From contig NC_023754.2 in the NCBI RefSeq assembly GCF_000499845.2, positions 29,403,869-29,467,868 on the forward strand: DNA of 64,000 nt, given 5' to 3'. Position 1 is the stretch's first letter; each line of letters starts with the position of its first letter. Shown one piece after another: positions 33,702 through 47,159 of the stretch. The notes under the pieces are model-generated. The model worked only from the letters and a program-made list of their open reading frames with translations. It was not told the origin of the DNA and made no database searches. The stretch comes from Phaseolus vulgaris (taxonomy: Eukaryota > Streptophyta > Magnoliopsida > Fabales > Fabaceae). The translations under genes were made by a program, and so were the position numbers.

Positions 33702-35097
33702 TTAAAAGCTACTTATCCTTAAGCTTGGAATGACCCTTCTAAACTTGGGTGGTTGCTGTTTGTAGATTACCACGAAGCAAGGGAGAAGGGCTCTGGGATT
33801 TAAGACGTAAAGTTCCTCAACATCATTTATTTTTTCTGCCAATGAATCAAACTCTGAATCACACCTTTCTTCAACTCCTTCAAGAGGGCTATAAATTCTC
33901 CCAGCTATTACTCTGCAAACTATGATGGACTTTCTTGAAAATGGTCTCTCATGGGATGTCATAATGGAAATGGATTCAAAGGCTTTCCCACTTGTGGAAG
34001 TGGTGTAAACCCCCAATGCACCTTTGAATTCCTTGTTGCTCGAAAACCCATGTCTCAGAATTTGACATATACCACAATACTCTAAAGTGCAAAGCGTATA
34101 AGAACTGTTTATGCCCAGAGAACATGCAATGGTTGTGCCATGGAACCTTAAAAGTTCGTTTCCATCAGCCACACAACGAGGGTGCTTCTTCTTTAGTTTC
34201 TCAGCCTTTTCCTTCACCTTTTCTCTGTACTCCTCAAAGCAAGCAAAGGTTTTTGGCATGTTCAGAACCTTTAAGATGCAGCCAATCTCACCCAACATGC
34301 TTTCAGAATAAACCGACCTTGTTCCACATATTGTTTCTATGATCTGTCTCGACGAATCTTCCTCAAGTTCAATCACTGCAAAAACAGTACATGTTCATAA
34401 GTTTATGTTTTTTTATAAAAACTTGTACAACATCTCAACTAAACTTATACCTGATACCTATATAGTATGTTAAATTCATTTATCAATCTATTTAGAAAAG
34501 AAAATGGGAAAGAAAACACAAGACTTGGAAAGAAGAAGCTCCTTAGACTCTTGACCCTTCAATTCAACAAGGAAACATTAGTCTGTTGTTATTACCTGAG
34601 TGGTCGGAGATATGGTGTGCTTCTAAAGCAACAAGATTTTTTAATTTCTGGCCACATTTATGACATGTTAATGATGAACAACCGTCAGAATCCATCTGAA
34701 CCAACGTTCCTGTATTGGAGGAGCCATTTGCTTCATTGTGATCAAGAGGGTATGCTATCCTTGAAGATGTAGCTGACCTTTGTGTTCTACGAGAAGCTTT
34801 ATTGCTGATATGGCTTTGAGGACAAGGAAAACGTCGACTAGTTTCATGGTTTGAGCTATCAAGATTAATCTGGTCGATTATGGGAGCAGTGATGTCAATG
34901 TCCCCTTTGAAACTTAGGGGATTTTTAGAGTGCCTCTTGCTTCCTTGGATGAAATCTTTGGCATTTGAACTCTCAACAGTGCCTAACTTTTTTCTCTGAT
35001 TACCTCTTTGTTGCCTAATAGTCTCTGGATCGTGAACATGATTTGGATGTGGTTTGCACTGAAGGGCCTTCTTGAGAGAAATCCAAGCCTCAAACAT
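33702..35097 (-). CDS. C2H2 zinc-finger protein with C-terminal PARP-like fold
   Basis: Two exons (35097-34596 and 34375-33702) join in phase 1 to give 391 residues. A single C2H2 finger at about 145-166 reads CHKCGQ ... HHISDH. After the intron comes IELEEDSSRQIIETICGTRS, and at about 243-248 LRFHGT, the His-containing start of a PARP-type fold, then CGICQILRHGF and GVYTTSTSGKA, ending in a basic FRRVIPSLR tail. This arrangement is that of a plant family including, from memory, Arabidopsis At1g75710 and At4g27240. The classical H-Y-E triad of active ADP-ribosyltransferases is not obviously complete, so catalysis is doubtful. The N-terminal third is Ser/Asn-rich and disordered. Likely nuclear; function not established. 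Confidence 0.82.
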
Positions 35098-36722
35098 TCT
35101 CTCTTTTTTCCTTATGCTCTTAAAGGATCAACATTCAAAAGGCTTTGGGAGAAGAAATGTGTAGAATATTTCCACGTACCAATGACCATTCCAATTCCAA
35201 AACACAATCAAGGAATCCATGCGCAACACAATTAACACGCATTATAATGATTGCAGTAATTGAATTGCCATAAACATGGTAGTTTGATTTTGAAGCCTTA
35301 TAATAACTAGAGAATCCCCATTTATTATTCATGATTCAAGCAATCTCCAACAAATTTATATCATTTAAGATTATCTGATCTTTGAACAATCAACCATGAG
35401 GAAACACCAACAGGGGCCAAAACCATCCAATCATTTTTCATTTCAAATAAAATACTACTCTCTGGGATTGAAATTGAATTAATCAACAAGGAAATATAAG
35501 CAGGTGATAACGTCATATAATAAAATAAACAACTTTATATGGTGCTTTCAGAACTCTAAGTACATGAGCTTCACGCAAACAGTTTGAATTCTTGGGACCA
35601 TTTCCTTCTTTAATTAATTATTTGTGTCACAATGATTAGGACTCACTAATTTATTCTTTCAATAATTATAAATTTATTGAGCAGCCATAGGAGCTCTTGG
35701 CGATGTTCATATTCTAGATTGTCTTTGGTTTCATCGGTATTCAATGATTTCTAGCTATGAAAACCCAAAGTAATATATAATACTATAATTGCTCCTAAAG
35801 CCATTATCCATCCAAGCATGGCTACCTATTTGTGAATTTTGTTTTTTCATTTCACTTTAGTATTGAACCTTTTACCTCCCATTTGAAAAACTAAACGAAA
35901 GGGAAAAATCCTACACAAAAGAGGTGCAAGTTACGTCCAATATGAACTAATAAATTATAGAGAGTTTTACTTATTTCTAAGCTAATTGATGTAGTGTCAC
36001 AGAATAACTATCGGAGAAAACAGATGAAAATGTGAAATTCAAAAAAATGTTAACAGAATAAGATGTTCTTTGCTTGAAGAAGATGTGGATAAAACCATGA
36101 ACGGCACGTTCAATAATATGCGGAAAAGTTTTGTTTTAGCGAAAGTAAAGAATTTTTTTATTTTTAATACATTAAATGAATAATTGTTTTTAGAATGAGT
36201 TTTTCTTGAAAGTGTTGTCTAGAGCATAATATAAGTGATATCTGGAATTTTACCAAAACTATTGCCACCAGAAGAATTCATCACAAGGAAGGAAATTAAA
36301 AAGCCTAGTTTTGAAGTAAAAGTATGTTTCAAAGTTGAAACCACAAATCATTGTCGCTTCCTTTGCTAGTGATACTCTGCTTTCCTTGCCCCCAATGGAA
36401 CGAATCTTAGAAAGGGAAAGACAATTAAAGGACGAATAAAGTAAATTGCAAGGACAAATGCATAACAAATTTCCTCCAAGTAATCAATGATTGCATATCT
36501 AGAACTTCTAAGTTAAAATAACTGGTTAAACTTGTAGCAGTTTAATGTATGATCTCAGATATTTTATAATATGCAGCAAAAGTGGTCCAAACTTTATTCT
36601 CATTCCTTGATTAGAGATGGTAGGGCATCACTGTTAAATATATATATAGTGTAGTGCCTTAAAAAAAATGCATAGCCCTACTACATCCTCTTCTCTTGAG
36701 CTTCTACTGTATCAGGGAAATC
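35098..36722. other. Intergenic between divergent genes
   Basis: 1.6 kb separating the zinc-finger gene (-) and the DUF1218 gene (+), so it holds both promoters. No other gene recognised. Confidence 0.5.
36640..36649 (+). promoter_or_regulatory. TATA box of the DUF1218 gene
   Basis: A TATATATATAG motif about 75-80 bases upstream of the ATG at 36723, consistent with a leader of roughly 45 bases. Confidence 0.55.
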
Positions 36723-37844
36723 ATGACCAAAAACTATGGCTTCCTTATATGCATACTTGTCATGGTCTTGGATATTGTTGCTGGCATACTTGGAATTGAG
36801 GCAGAAATAGCTCAAAACAAGGTACTCTAATTAGAAAGACCCTACTGCTGTTTCATAAATGTTGAGAACACTGAAGGGTTTAACATGATTCTCCAATCCT
36901 TTTGGGATGAATTAACAGGAGAAGCACATGAAGGTGTGGATATTGGTGTGTAGGTACCCAAGCCATCATGCTTTCAAGCTGGGATTGGCAGCTATCACTC
37001 TCTTGACACTGGCCCATGTAATTGCTAACTTGCTTGGTGGCTGCATCTGTGTTTGGTCCAAACAACAATATCAACAAGTTTCAGCAAATAGGCAATTAGC
37101 AGTGGCTTTTCTCATTTTCTCTTGGTAACTCTTTTACTTTGCTTAATATCCCTAAACTCATTCATTCACGCATGCTTCTTAATTTGCTTCTCTCTATTAA
37201 GTTTATGTTTCTTTCTGTTGCAGATAAAGGTTATCTGCTCTAAATGCAATCTCTCTTCTAAATAAACTTGTAAACACTATTCATAGTAATTTTCAAGTCT
37301 AAGAGGCTTTTGTGTGATTTATTAGATTATAACATTTGATATATAACTCGACGTAAATTTTACCTTTACAAACCTTACTTTATAAGTCACCTTTTAATTT
37401 AGTATCAAAGTGATTTGGAGTCTATTATAATGATTATTTATTGAATTTATCAAATCATCCGCTATCGATAGTTAAACTAACTATCCATAAAATTATAAAG
37501 ATTAAGAAATTTATTTATATAAGTTAGTATAAACATTAATTTAGATTTAAATTCTAAATCTTAATAATCCCTATTGATATATCATTTTTAATTCATATAT
37601 TTGGAATTAACTTTGCAGGATTGTGTTAGCAGTTGGGTTGTCGATGCTGATCATAGGCACATTAGCAAACTCAAGATCGAGAAATTCTTGTGGGGTGTTG
37701 GGCCATCGGTTTCTATCCATAGGAGGCATTATGTGTTTCCTCCATGGATTGTTCACTGTTCCCTATTACGTTTCTGCCACAGCCACCAGAAAGGAGGAAG
37801 AAAAGATGAAAGAAAACCCCAGTCAGAGTGTAAGACACACTTGA
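36723..37844 (+). CDS. DUF1218 membrane protein (MODIFYING WALL LIGNIN-type)
   Basis: Three exons (36723-36821, 36919-37124, 37619-37844) with GT-AG introns give 176 residues. Four hydrophobic segments are visible: the N-terminal FLICILVMVLDIVAGILGI, FKLGLAAITLLTLAHVIANL, LAVAFLIFSWIVLAVGLSML, and ...GGIMCFLHGLFTVPYYVSA. The GGCICVW motif after the second segment and the NSCGVLGHRF loop carry family cysteines. The C-terminus is a charged tail (TRKEEEKMKENPSQ). Members such as MWL-1/2 affect secondary-wall lignification in Arabidopsis; whether this one does is not shown here. Confidence 0.87.
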
Positions 37845-39589
37845 TCATCTTTTGTTACCAAAACATACCTAATGTTTTAGCAAATCAATTCCAATACCAA
37901 CTTAACATTTATTTTCATTTTTTTTGTGTTTCACTGATTACCCAAATGGATTGATTTTCAAGTGATGTACAAACATTTATGAGTGAACTCATAAAATCAG
38001 ATTTATTTTATAAAAGTTAAAAAGGGATGGATAAAAATCTACTCCATGTCTGTTAGTCGTGTTTTAAATATATTAAATACTTAAACATTCATGTTTTATT
38101 ACATCAACATTCATCTTAGAGATAAAGATATATAGAACATATTCTTTTAATAATAATAATAATATTATCCAAAGTGAACTGTACATTTAACACCTATTCA
38201 AACCGTATCTTTGTTTATAATATAATTTAAAGAGAATTTGATGTGCCTATGTTAAAATACATGTATTATTTTTTTATTAATGATCTTAATTAGTTGACAT
38301 AATTATACTAATTAATTAATTATTTTATAAATATTTGCCTATATAAAAGTCTCTGCTAACTTCAAATATAATAAGGATAACTTAAAATAATAATATAAAT
38401 TACTGATCAATTTTGCTCTCTTTATTTTTAATTGTCAAATTTTGAAAAAAAAAGGGTTATTTTTTATTTTTTTAGAATTTCAAGAACATATTTTTTTCCT
38501 ATTATACCTTTATGTCTCTTCTAATTTTTTATACATTTATTGTGTGAGATGGAAAGATGAATTGATGAAATAGAAAATTGCTAACTATTTTATTATAATG
38601 AAAAAAAAAATGCATCTTTTAATTTCAACATGTAAAAAGTCTTTTTAGGAGCTAATTGGATGAGAGGGTCTCCCTAATCCCGAATATTTTTGCATACATA
38701 TTAACTTATAAATTAATCACACTAACACTCCTAACATTTTCCAAATTACACCAAGATTTCAGTTTTTTTTTTAATTCTACAGAAATGTTTTCTTAATTTT
38801 AAAAACATAAGATAAGAGAAAATCTAAATTAAACCCTCATAAGTAAGGGTATTTTAAGGATAAGAGAAAAACAGAAAAATAGGTGATATAAGCCTCTATA
38901 TTTTTTAAAAGATAAATGAAAAAAACCAACAATAAAGAATAAATAATAAATAAGTAGTGAAAATACAACCGTGTTTAGATATTTTTATTTTATTTTTATT
39001 AAGTATATATTAAAATAATTATAAAGTTATAATACAATATTTTAATTTATTATAAATTTACGTGTATTCACATTTTCTTATTTTATCGTAAATTTAAGTG
39101 TATTTGATACTTAATATATATATATATATTTATTTATTTATTTTTTAAATACAGATACATATGTCACTGAAAGAGAAGAAGACTCACCAGAAAACAAAAA
39201 AATATGATGTGAAAAAAAAATCCATAACACGTTAGTTTTAAAAATAAGGAAGAAAAACAATTTCTAAAATCAGATCATTATGGTTATATCCAGAAAAATG
39301 ACGATTGAAATGTAAAAAAATAAAATAAATAAAATAAATATTAATATAATAATAAAATTAAGAAGTAAATATGTTTAAAAAACAATTAAGAGGAGAAAAC
39401 TCTATATATAAAATAGATAAATAGTTTGTGGTATATTATTAAATATGGATGATTAAATAAGGATGAACATATGGAAGAAAAATTATAGAAAACTAAAAAC
39501 AAAGACGAGAGAGTGTTTATTTACAGGTAAGCTGAATGAATAAAAAAAAAGAAAAAAAAAAAGAGGTGGGTGTGTTATTGGGTGTGTTT
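37845..39589. other. Intergenic, AT-rich
   Basis: No gene recognised. The right end leads into the promoter of the RraA-like gene. Confidence 0.5.
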
Positions 39590-39775
39590 GTGTGGTCTCA
39601 TTTCGCAGAGGCTTCCCAGAACCGCTAAAAGTTGTGGCTATGAGTGTGTTTGGTTTAGTTTGTCGTACGAATTTTCCACGCAAGTCATTCATTCCCGAAT
39701 GCTTCTTTCTCAGCAGAGCCCTATTTATCATTCCTTACCTCTTCTTCACTTCACCAATCCCTTCTTTTTCTCTCG
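39590..39775 (+). other. 5' UTR exon of the RraA-like gene (approximate start)
   Basis: Pyrimidine-rich leader that ends at a good donor (TCTCG then GTAAGC, 39775/39776). The matching acceptor is TTTTCTACTTAGTAG, ending at 40345, so the 5' UTR carries an intron of 570 bp. The upstream boundary is a guess. Confidence 0.45.
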
Positions 39776-40418
39776 GTAAGCTTCTCCTCCTCCTCTCACT
39801 TCTTTCTTTTCATAACCTCACTTTCAAATTACGCTTCTTTATTGCTTTCAACTGCAATTTTCTCAGTTACCCTATTATACCATATTCAATTCAACTGTAA
39901 AACTCTTTTCTTTTTTTCTTCTAAAACTCCCTTTCTGACTGTAAAACTCTAATTTATCCCTCTGAACCGGAGATCTTATAAACTACTAGCTGTTCACAGA
40001 CCCTAACATGTATATGTCTTTCCCAATTTTTTACTTGTCAGCGTTTTTTGGTTTATGAAATTGAATTTGTCGCATATGGGGTTAACATGTAGGTCTTTCA
40101 ACATTTTTTTGTAGTTATTACGCTTTGTTCCTGGTGTGAGATGTTGAAAATTAAAACTAAGTAAATTGATGTGGTAAGTTGATTGCAATAGCATTTTAAG
40201 GATGAATTTTTTTTTTTAAAAAGTGGAGAAATATTAGTTAAAGGATGTCTGAGAGCGTAAATGAAAGAAGGAAGGTATAGATATGGAATATCGCCTTCAT
40301 TGATGTCATAGTGTGCTACCAACATTTAACTTTTCTACTTAGTAGGTGTTTTGGTCGTGGAGAACTCCATTTCTGTCAGAAAGTGAAGGTCTACGTTGGT
40401 GGAGGAGGAGTTCGTAAC

Positions 40419-40919
40419 ATGGCTACTCTACCTACTGCTGAGCTAACTGATGCAAATACAACACATGTAGCAAATGGTGATTTGAGGGTGCTGCATCCAG
40501 TGTTCAAGGTTTATGGTCAGGTCACGTCGTTCTCCGGCCCCATTGTAACTGTGAAGGTGTTTGAAGACAACGTGCTGGTTAGGGAACTTCTTGAGACCAA
40601 AGGGGAAGGAAGAGTATTGGTTGTTGATGGAGGGGGAAGCTTGAGGTGTGCGTTGATAGGAGGGAATTTGGCACAGATAGCACATAGCATGGGGTGGGCT
40701 GGTATTGTGGTGAATGGATGCGTTAGAGATGTGGATGAGATCAATGCATGTGGCATTGGCGTCAGAGCCTTGGCTTCTAATCCACTCAAATCCAACAAAA
40801 AACGCACTGGGGAAAAAAATGTCCCTGTTTACGTTGGGGGAACATTTATTCGGGAAGGAGAATGGTTATATGCAGATAATGACGGCATCCTCGTATCAAA
40901 ATTTGAGTTGTCAAACTAA
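40419..40919 (+). CDS. RraA-like protein, putative 4-hydroxy-4-methyl-2-oxoglutarate aldolase
   Basis: A single coding exon of 166 residues. The start at 40419 sits in a good context (AACATGGCT). The RraA/HMG-aldolase core is clear: [20 protein letters not shown], then [17 protein letters not shown], with Arg103-Asp104 at the position that binds substrate and metal in the aldolases, and ADNDGILV near the C-terminus. Bacterial RraA inhibits RNase E; plant members have been reported as class II pyruvate aldolases. The gene model includes a 5'-UTR intron (39776-40345). A likely AATAAA signal lies near 41021. No targeting peptide is evident, so a cytosolic site is likely. Confidence 0.9.
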   Translation: MATLPTAELTDANTTHVANGDLRVLHPVFKVYGQVTSFSGPIVTVKVFEDNVLVRELLETKGEGRVLVVDGGGSLRCALIGGNLAQIAHSMGWAGIVVNGCVRDVDEINACGIGVRALASNPLKSNKKRTGEKNVPVYVGGTFIREGEWLYADNDGILVSKFELSN

Positions 40920-43342
40920 AATGTCTGTTAAATATTGTTGCCAGTGGATGCTTCAACAGATTTCAAGTCATGATCATTTTGGTTTAATGTAGATGGTAAG
41001 GGGAAATGCTGCGTGAATAGAATAAAACTCAATTTGTTGCATGAACATTGCCAAGTGTCTGTTTCCATCTTCATTTTTTTGGAGTTGGGGGCGTCAAGTA
41101 TGTCAATAGTTTTGGCCAAACTTTCTTACCAAAATATACACAGGATCGGATTACGTGATTCAAAAGACGCATCATCACCTAATCAAAATAAAAACAAATA
41201 TTGTGAACTTGTTGCGTACAAAATTACTGTCTGTTCTAATTGTGGAACAAGACGTCAATGCGGAGGAAAAAGGAATGGGCATCTTAACCAAAATGTGGCC
41301 CCATAATGGGCCAAAGGCCATTATAAAAGAATAAGAATACATCGATGACATGACTGTTTTAACATGTTGATGTAATAGCTTAGCCACAGCTGAAATGTTT
41401 ATAAAAGATGCAGAAAAAATGTACGAAACGTAAGTCTAGTCGATAGTATGGCCCAATTACCATAATCAAATGACATGCAGTTAATCATAAACTAATTTTG
41501 TTTGGCTAATTTTAAAATTTAAATACAGTACGAACAACAGAGAAATAGAACATTTCGTCATGTACGCTAAAGAAATAGGAGCAAAATCATCACCCGTTCT
41601 CTAAAGAGAGTGAGTTCGATAGTATGTGTAAATACACAATCATTACTCTAGATGATTTGCGGATGCAGTCAAGTTAAGAAGGGCTGTGATCATAAACAGT
41701 AACTGCTATTTCAAATTACAACGATTATAAGATACGGCAGTGACAGATAGAACACTTAATCTAAACATTAGGAATCTTTCCTTATTTTCTGGTAGGTGCT
41801 GCTGCATCCAAGCCCTTCAAAGGCTGCATTATAGCAATAATAAATTCTAACCAGTTTTTGAGTCTCAGAGATCTTCATCCTTTACTGTTGTCGGTCCAAC
41901 ACAATACAGATAAACTCGGTCCAACACAATAATAAAGGAAGGTACCAGTCGTTTTATACAGTAAATGGAAAGTTAGAGAGAGATAAGACCTGTTGCCACA
42001 ATAATAGAGGTCAACAACCACCACTTCAAAATCTGATAGAAGTCATCCCTTTTAACCTTCAAGATGTCTGTCCATCGCAACCTGCAACTTTACCCACAAC
42101 CTTCTTGAACAAGGGTGGCAATGAAATTTAAATCTTCATGCAATCTATCCAAGCCCCTCACCATTAGCCCAATCTTAGTGGATTTAAGGCAGCCCTCCAT
42201 ACAGTCAAACCCAGAGTGCTAAATTTATATCCTGTAACTGAGGCTATTTAGACGTTGAATTCAATAAAACATAATTAAAATTTGCTTCATTTAATGTATG
42301 AAGCCAATGCATAAATTCTGATCGCAGCTCAGTACTAAAAAGAAGATTTTTCTAAGGAAGGACCGAAGGGACGATATTGAACTGAAATGCTTGCCCACCC
42401 CTTTTAACAACCTATTAAAACACCTATTCAAAAAAGTTGTGCTTGAAGTGGTAAAAAGGGTTTCAATATTGAATTCTTGTTTTAGTGTCCTCGATATTAA
42501 ATAAGAAAGTTGGAAACAGAGAAATGCTAAGGAAAATAACGCAGGAACCAAACTCAGAGCTGCGAATTCTGCAGAAGTACTTCATGCAAATTTCTAAAAT
42601 CATATTAAGATTTTCACATCAAAGAATGTAATGTTAGCAGGGAATAATCATATTCCTGGACTCAATAAGGAAACAGCTTTGCACTTTAGAGAACTCTTCA
42701 TCAGTAACCAATAAAAATTAGAAATTTACAGGTTAGGACATGTTTTCTGGATACAAAAATAAGAATCCTTCAAACTATAAATCCCTTCATCTACAAGGAA
42801 TCGATATCAACATAGAAAATAAATAACTAGCACATCAGCAAATCATTTCGCTAAAGTTATGATCATATAATAAAACACATCATTTCCAAAGCCATATTTA
42901 TGTAGAAACATCAATTTCTGTCGCTTAAACGTCCATATGAGGGGCGTTGTAAGTTGTAACATCAGGGGATAACAGTCTCTCAACGCAAAATGAACATCAC
43001 GTCTTGAGCCCATTGGCACGTCCGCCCGCAACAGGAACAAAAAGACAATATCATAGTCAATCAACAATTACTTATGAATTAATAGTAGACTAAAAAACGA
43101 AAAAGATCATACTACAACAAAAGTTTCGATTGCAAATAAACTTTGTTAAACAAGAGAACCGATTGTCACAAAATATGCAAAGAACTTTAGAAGAACACTT
43201 TTATATAGCCAATAAGTAAACAACATACTATAATACTGAATAAAGACTAATACCATAGTCACAAAATTATAATCCATAGCAGATAGATCCACAAAACACG
43301 TGACACAGTACCAAAAAAGGCCAGCAAATAATATTGAGAATC
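40920..43342. other. Intergenic between convergent genes
   Basis: Carries the 3' UTRs of the RraA-like gene (+) and the GeBP gene (-). Base composition is less AT-rich than elsewhere between 41.7 and 43.1 kb, but I recognise no coding domain. A spliced non-coding or 3' UTR transcript cannot be excluded. Confidence 0.45.
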
Positions 43343-44623
43343 CTAATGGTTGGAGGACCGAAGTGCCTCAACTATCAACTTAGTCTGCTCCCCAATCAGC
43401 TCTGAGCGATTAGCAAACAGTTCCAACTCAGTACGTTGTAACTTCTTCCACTTTGCCCTCAACTCTGCCCTCTTCGATTCACCAATCAATTCCAACCCCC
43501 TCGTCACATCACCCTCATCCAGCCCAAAAACACCCAGACCCTCTTTAAAACGGGACACTGCATGCAAAAACATACTCACTTCACAACTTACTGGCTTTTG
43601 ATTACTCTGCGTCTTTTCAGATTCATTCAAGTCAAAGCGCGGCCCTGGCACCACCTCCGGTTTCGGTTCAGGTTTAGTTTTCTTCGCAGAAGAAACATTC
43701 CTGCTACCGGTTTCCTTCTTCTTCGGACTCTTAGCAGCATTCCCGTTAGCCTTGGGCTTTTCCACTGCACCATTGGCCACTGCACCATCTATCTCACTTC
43801 CCCAAACCTTTTTCGACAACTCAAACGTTCTCTGATCGTGCGGCTTTGAAAATGTAAGGCCATCAGCGCCATTCCCTCTAACTGCAGCGGTCTCATACTT
43901 CTTCTTCAGTCTCCGCGCCTTCTCCTTCAGCTGGTTGCTGGTAACTTCCACATGGAGCGACTTCTTCAAGAAAGCATGGAAAGCATTGCCACCCTCAAAC
44001 TTTAGAGGGTCGTGCCCTGTTTTTGAGGTGAAATCAGCCAAGCCCTTAAGAATGGCGATTTCGTCATCCTCGCTCCACAGCCTCTGAAACTTCTTCATTT
44101 GATCGCCGGACTTCTTCCCGTCTTCCATCTCCTCGTCAGAAGCGGCAGCGGAAGAAGAAGAATCGCCGGATTTCTTCTTTTTCTTCGCGACGTTGGAGTT
44201 GATATTCTCGGCGGCGCGTTTCAGCGGTGGTTTGGGTGGCGCCGGAGAAGGTAGGGCCTTGAGCTTCGGGGCCTGGTCCATGGGCTTGGATGCGAGGGGC
44301 TTCACCGCCTTAGCAGGAGTGGATTCAGTTTCCGACTCGGTCTCGGATTCGGATGCTGTTTCGGAATCAGAGGATGAGGGTTGTGGGTGAGGGTTCGTGG
44401 GAGGGGGTGGTGGGTTGGTTTTGGTGATAGGTGGTGGAAGATCATCATCTTCTGCCTCTTCTCCGGAGGATTCTTCTTCCTCTTCTCCAGACGAAGCTTC
44501 TTCTTCCTCTTCCTCTCCGTGCCTCAGAGAGGATGGTTTCTGCGTTTCTTCTTCCTCAGAATCTGAAGAAGAAGCCGTTGGTGGCTCGTCAAGAGGGGAA
44601 GGACGCTTCTGCTTCTGCGCCAT
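43343..44623 (-). CDS. GeBP/Storekeeper-type DNA-binding protein
   Basis: An intronless gene of 426 residues. The first 105 residues are acidic and Ser/Pro-rich (runs of Glu, DSETASESETESETE). A basic patch KKKKK at about 147-151 may be a nuclear signal. The GeBP/DUF573 domain at about 178-245 reads KKFQRLWSEDDEIAILKGLA, then DPLKFEGGNAFHAFLKKSL and LKEKARRLKKKYE, a Myb-like helix arrangement. The C-terminal region (about 350-425) has Leu heptads (RAELRAKWKKLQRTELELFA) and is the usual dimerisation segment. GeBP proteins are plant-specific transcription regulators linked to cytokinin response and trichome genes. Absence of introns is typical. Long antisense open frames over it are compositional shadows. 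Confidence 0.93.
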   Translation of the reverse strand: MAQKQKRPSPLDEPPTASSSDSEEEETQKPSSLRHGEEEEEEASSGEEEEESSGEEAEDDDLPPPITKTNPPPPPTNPHPQPSSSDSETASESETESETESTPAKAVKPLASKPMDQAPKLKALPSPAPPKPPLKRAAENINSNVAKKKKKSGDSSSSAAASDEEMEDGKKSGDQMKKFQRLWSEDDEIAILKGLADFTSKTGHDPLKFEGGNAFHAFLKKSLHVEVTSNQLKEKARRLKKKYETAAVRGNGADGLTFSKPHDQRTFELSKKVWGSEIDGAVANGAVEKPKANGNAAKSPKKKETGSRNVSSAKKTKPEPKPEVVPGPRFDLNESEKTQSNQKPVSCEVSMFLHAVSRFKEGLGVFGLDEGDVTRGLELIGESKRAELRAKWKKLQRTELELFANRSELIGEQTKLIVEALRSSNH

Positions 44624-47159
44624 TGAGAGGAAGAATTAGGGTTACAGGAATGTCTGATTAGGGTTTTGAAAACAAACTGAGATAAATATAACTACATAAC
44701 TACTAAATAAGAAGTGGCCATTGAATTTTATAGACATGTATAAGAAAGGGCAAAAAGGTACAAGTGAAACACTTCTGATATTTTCCTCTCACTGCTTTTC
44801 AATATATCAATATTTTTTTTTCTCCCCATTATATTATAATCAATATAATTCATAATTCATAAAAATAATAAGATTATATTTATCTATATTTAAATGCTTT
44901 ATAGAAGAATAAATTTATTTAAAATTATTGAAATTTTTTAAAATATATACATTTAATTATAAAAAGTATAGATAGAAGATATATAAGTAGTTAAAAATTT
45001 AAATATATGAACAAGAACCAAAAAGAATTTAATAAGAATCCAGATTTACAATATAAAAAAAGTGTATTATCTAAGATAATTATTTTATTCTGGCTAAAGT
45101 TTATACTTAATTAAAATATATTTTAAAATATTCACATTTTTCATTTTATTTTTTTCCTCGTCGTATATCTATAATTTTATCCATTACTTATTATTTTTAA
45201 TCTTTTTCACTATACCTGCATTCCTTTAGTGTTAATGAATAGTTTTCCTTTTTTATTATATAGATTATATTGTAAATAAAATAAATATTAAAATATTTGG
45301 TAACAACATAAATCACATTATAGAATTAGGATCAATAAATAATGACATCTCGTTAATTTTAACTAGTATATTACATTTTGTAAGCAATATATTTTTTATA
45401 ATTAATTTTCAATATGTAAATATAATTTTAGTTAACTGTGTAACAAAAAAAAACATATTGAAATATATAAATTATAGTTTAATCTTATGAAAATGATTAC
45501 AAATATAAAAAAAAATATTAATTAACATAATAAAATCTATTAAAATTCCATAGTTGGGTAAATATAATAGATAATAAGTTAAAAGAAAAATACAATCAGA
45601 AAAGTATGTGTATGAGACAGAGAAAAAGATGTATTATAAAAAATATAAAAAGAAAAATTATCTTACATGAAAACTAATAAAATATTATCTTGTAAGCGAA
45701 AAAGGAAGATTAAAAATATAATAAATTATTACCTTATATAATAAGGTTTAACAAGGAAATTTTAAAAAATCATTTAAGAATAAAAAGAAAATAACTATAA
45801 AAACAAGTAAAAGATGTGCATACCAAATATACCTGTAAATGATAATAAGAAGTCATTTAATGTAGTTAATTTAACATCCTACTTTTATTTAATTGATTTT
45901 TTTAAATCATTCTGTATTCAGATTTGTTTTGACATATTGGGAAAAAATACTCAGCATTCCAATAAGCATGATTTAACTTAAAAGGATAAATATTATTCAA
46001 TTGTAATTTTCAATATTTTTGTAGACAACCCATACATAAATAAAATACCAACTGTGTCCCTAAAAAACAAGAAAAAGATAAAATAATGAAAATAGATTAA
46101 TATATTTAAAATATTTTTATAAGCTATGAAGATATTTAGAATAATAAAATGAAATCTTGAGATTCACTATTTAAATTATAATTTTAAAATTTCTTCTTTA
46201 AAATATTTTTTGCAGAAAAAAGGATAAAAGTGTCTTTGACTGATTTAAAAAATGTCTATTAGATATACTTTTATAAAAAATATATTTTGAACAAATTTAA
46301 AGGTAATTATTTTCATAATAAATAAATTGAAAGTTTAAAAGTTCTACTTGTTTAGAAAAATGCATGTAATTGACAGAATCAAACACGAGATTAAATTATT
46401 TAGTGATTGTTTAAAATATTATTCAGCACTGTGCTTGAAAATATAATCCTTGAAATATTCTATTAGGTAAGTCATAATATTTAATAATAAATTTTTAAAT
46501 AATTAGAAAATAAAGTTTATAAATGAAAAATAAATGTTTATTTTTTATTTGTTCTGCCTTTTTTTAGTTTTTTTAAATCTCTCTGCATTTTCTTCATAAA
46601 AAAGTATTTTCTAACCTCAAATCTCTGGTATATCAAAATTATAAAAAGTTGGTGAAGTGAAACTATTTTAAATTGTTTGGTTTTTGTAAGTACATTCAAT
46701 TTTGTTGATATTTTAAGTTGTGTTTCCTTTTATCCTCTTGAAATTGGATAAGAATAATGAAAAATACCATTCAATTTATGATTGATTTATTGGTGACTTA
46801 CCTAAGTAGTTTAGAGTAATGAAAAATCTATTTTTAAGAGCATCTTCACGAGACAGACTTTAATTTAAGCAAAGGGTATTCTTTCCATGTAATTTTATAT
46901 TTATTTTTTTAATGTATGATTTTTAAGAAATGTTATAATAAACTAAAAGATAGTAGATTCATAATATGTGGTCTATATTGATCATATTCAAATAACATCA
47001 TTGATCAATAGAATATTTTGATCATTGATATAATTAGTGTTGTTAATGTAAATTTTGCATAGTTTAATGAACTTTAGAGTTGTATATCCACTTATGATAC
47101 TAATAAATTTATAAAAAATATAATATTTTTGGTGTTTGAATTTATTGAATTTGATGTCA
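44624..47159. other. Intergenic, very AT-rich
   Basis: 2.5 kb of AT-rich DNA upstream of the GeBP gene. No gene, RNA or well-bounded transposon recognised. Confidence 0.5.

Noticed and set aside
43350..44661. Several open frames of 60-95 codons on the plus strand over the GeBP gene
   Set aside because: They are antisense shadows of a low-complexity Glu/Ser/Pro-rich coding region and show no domain.
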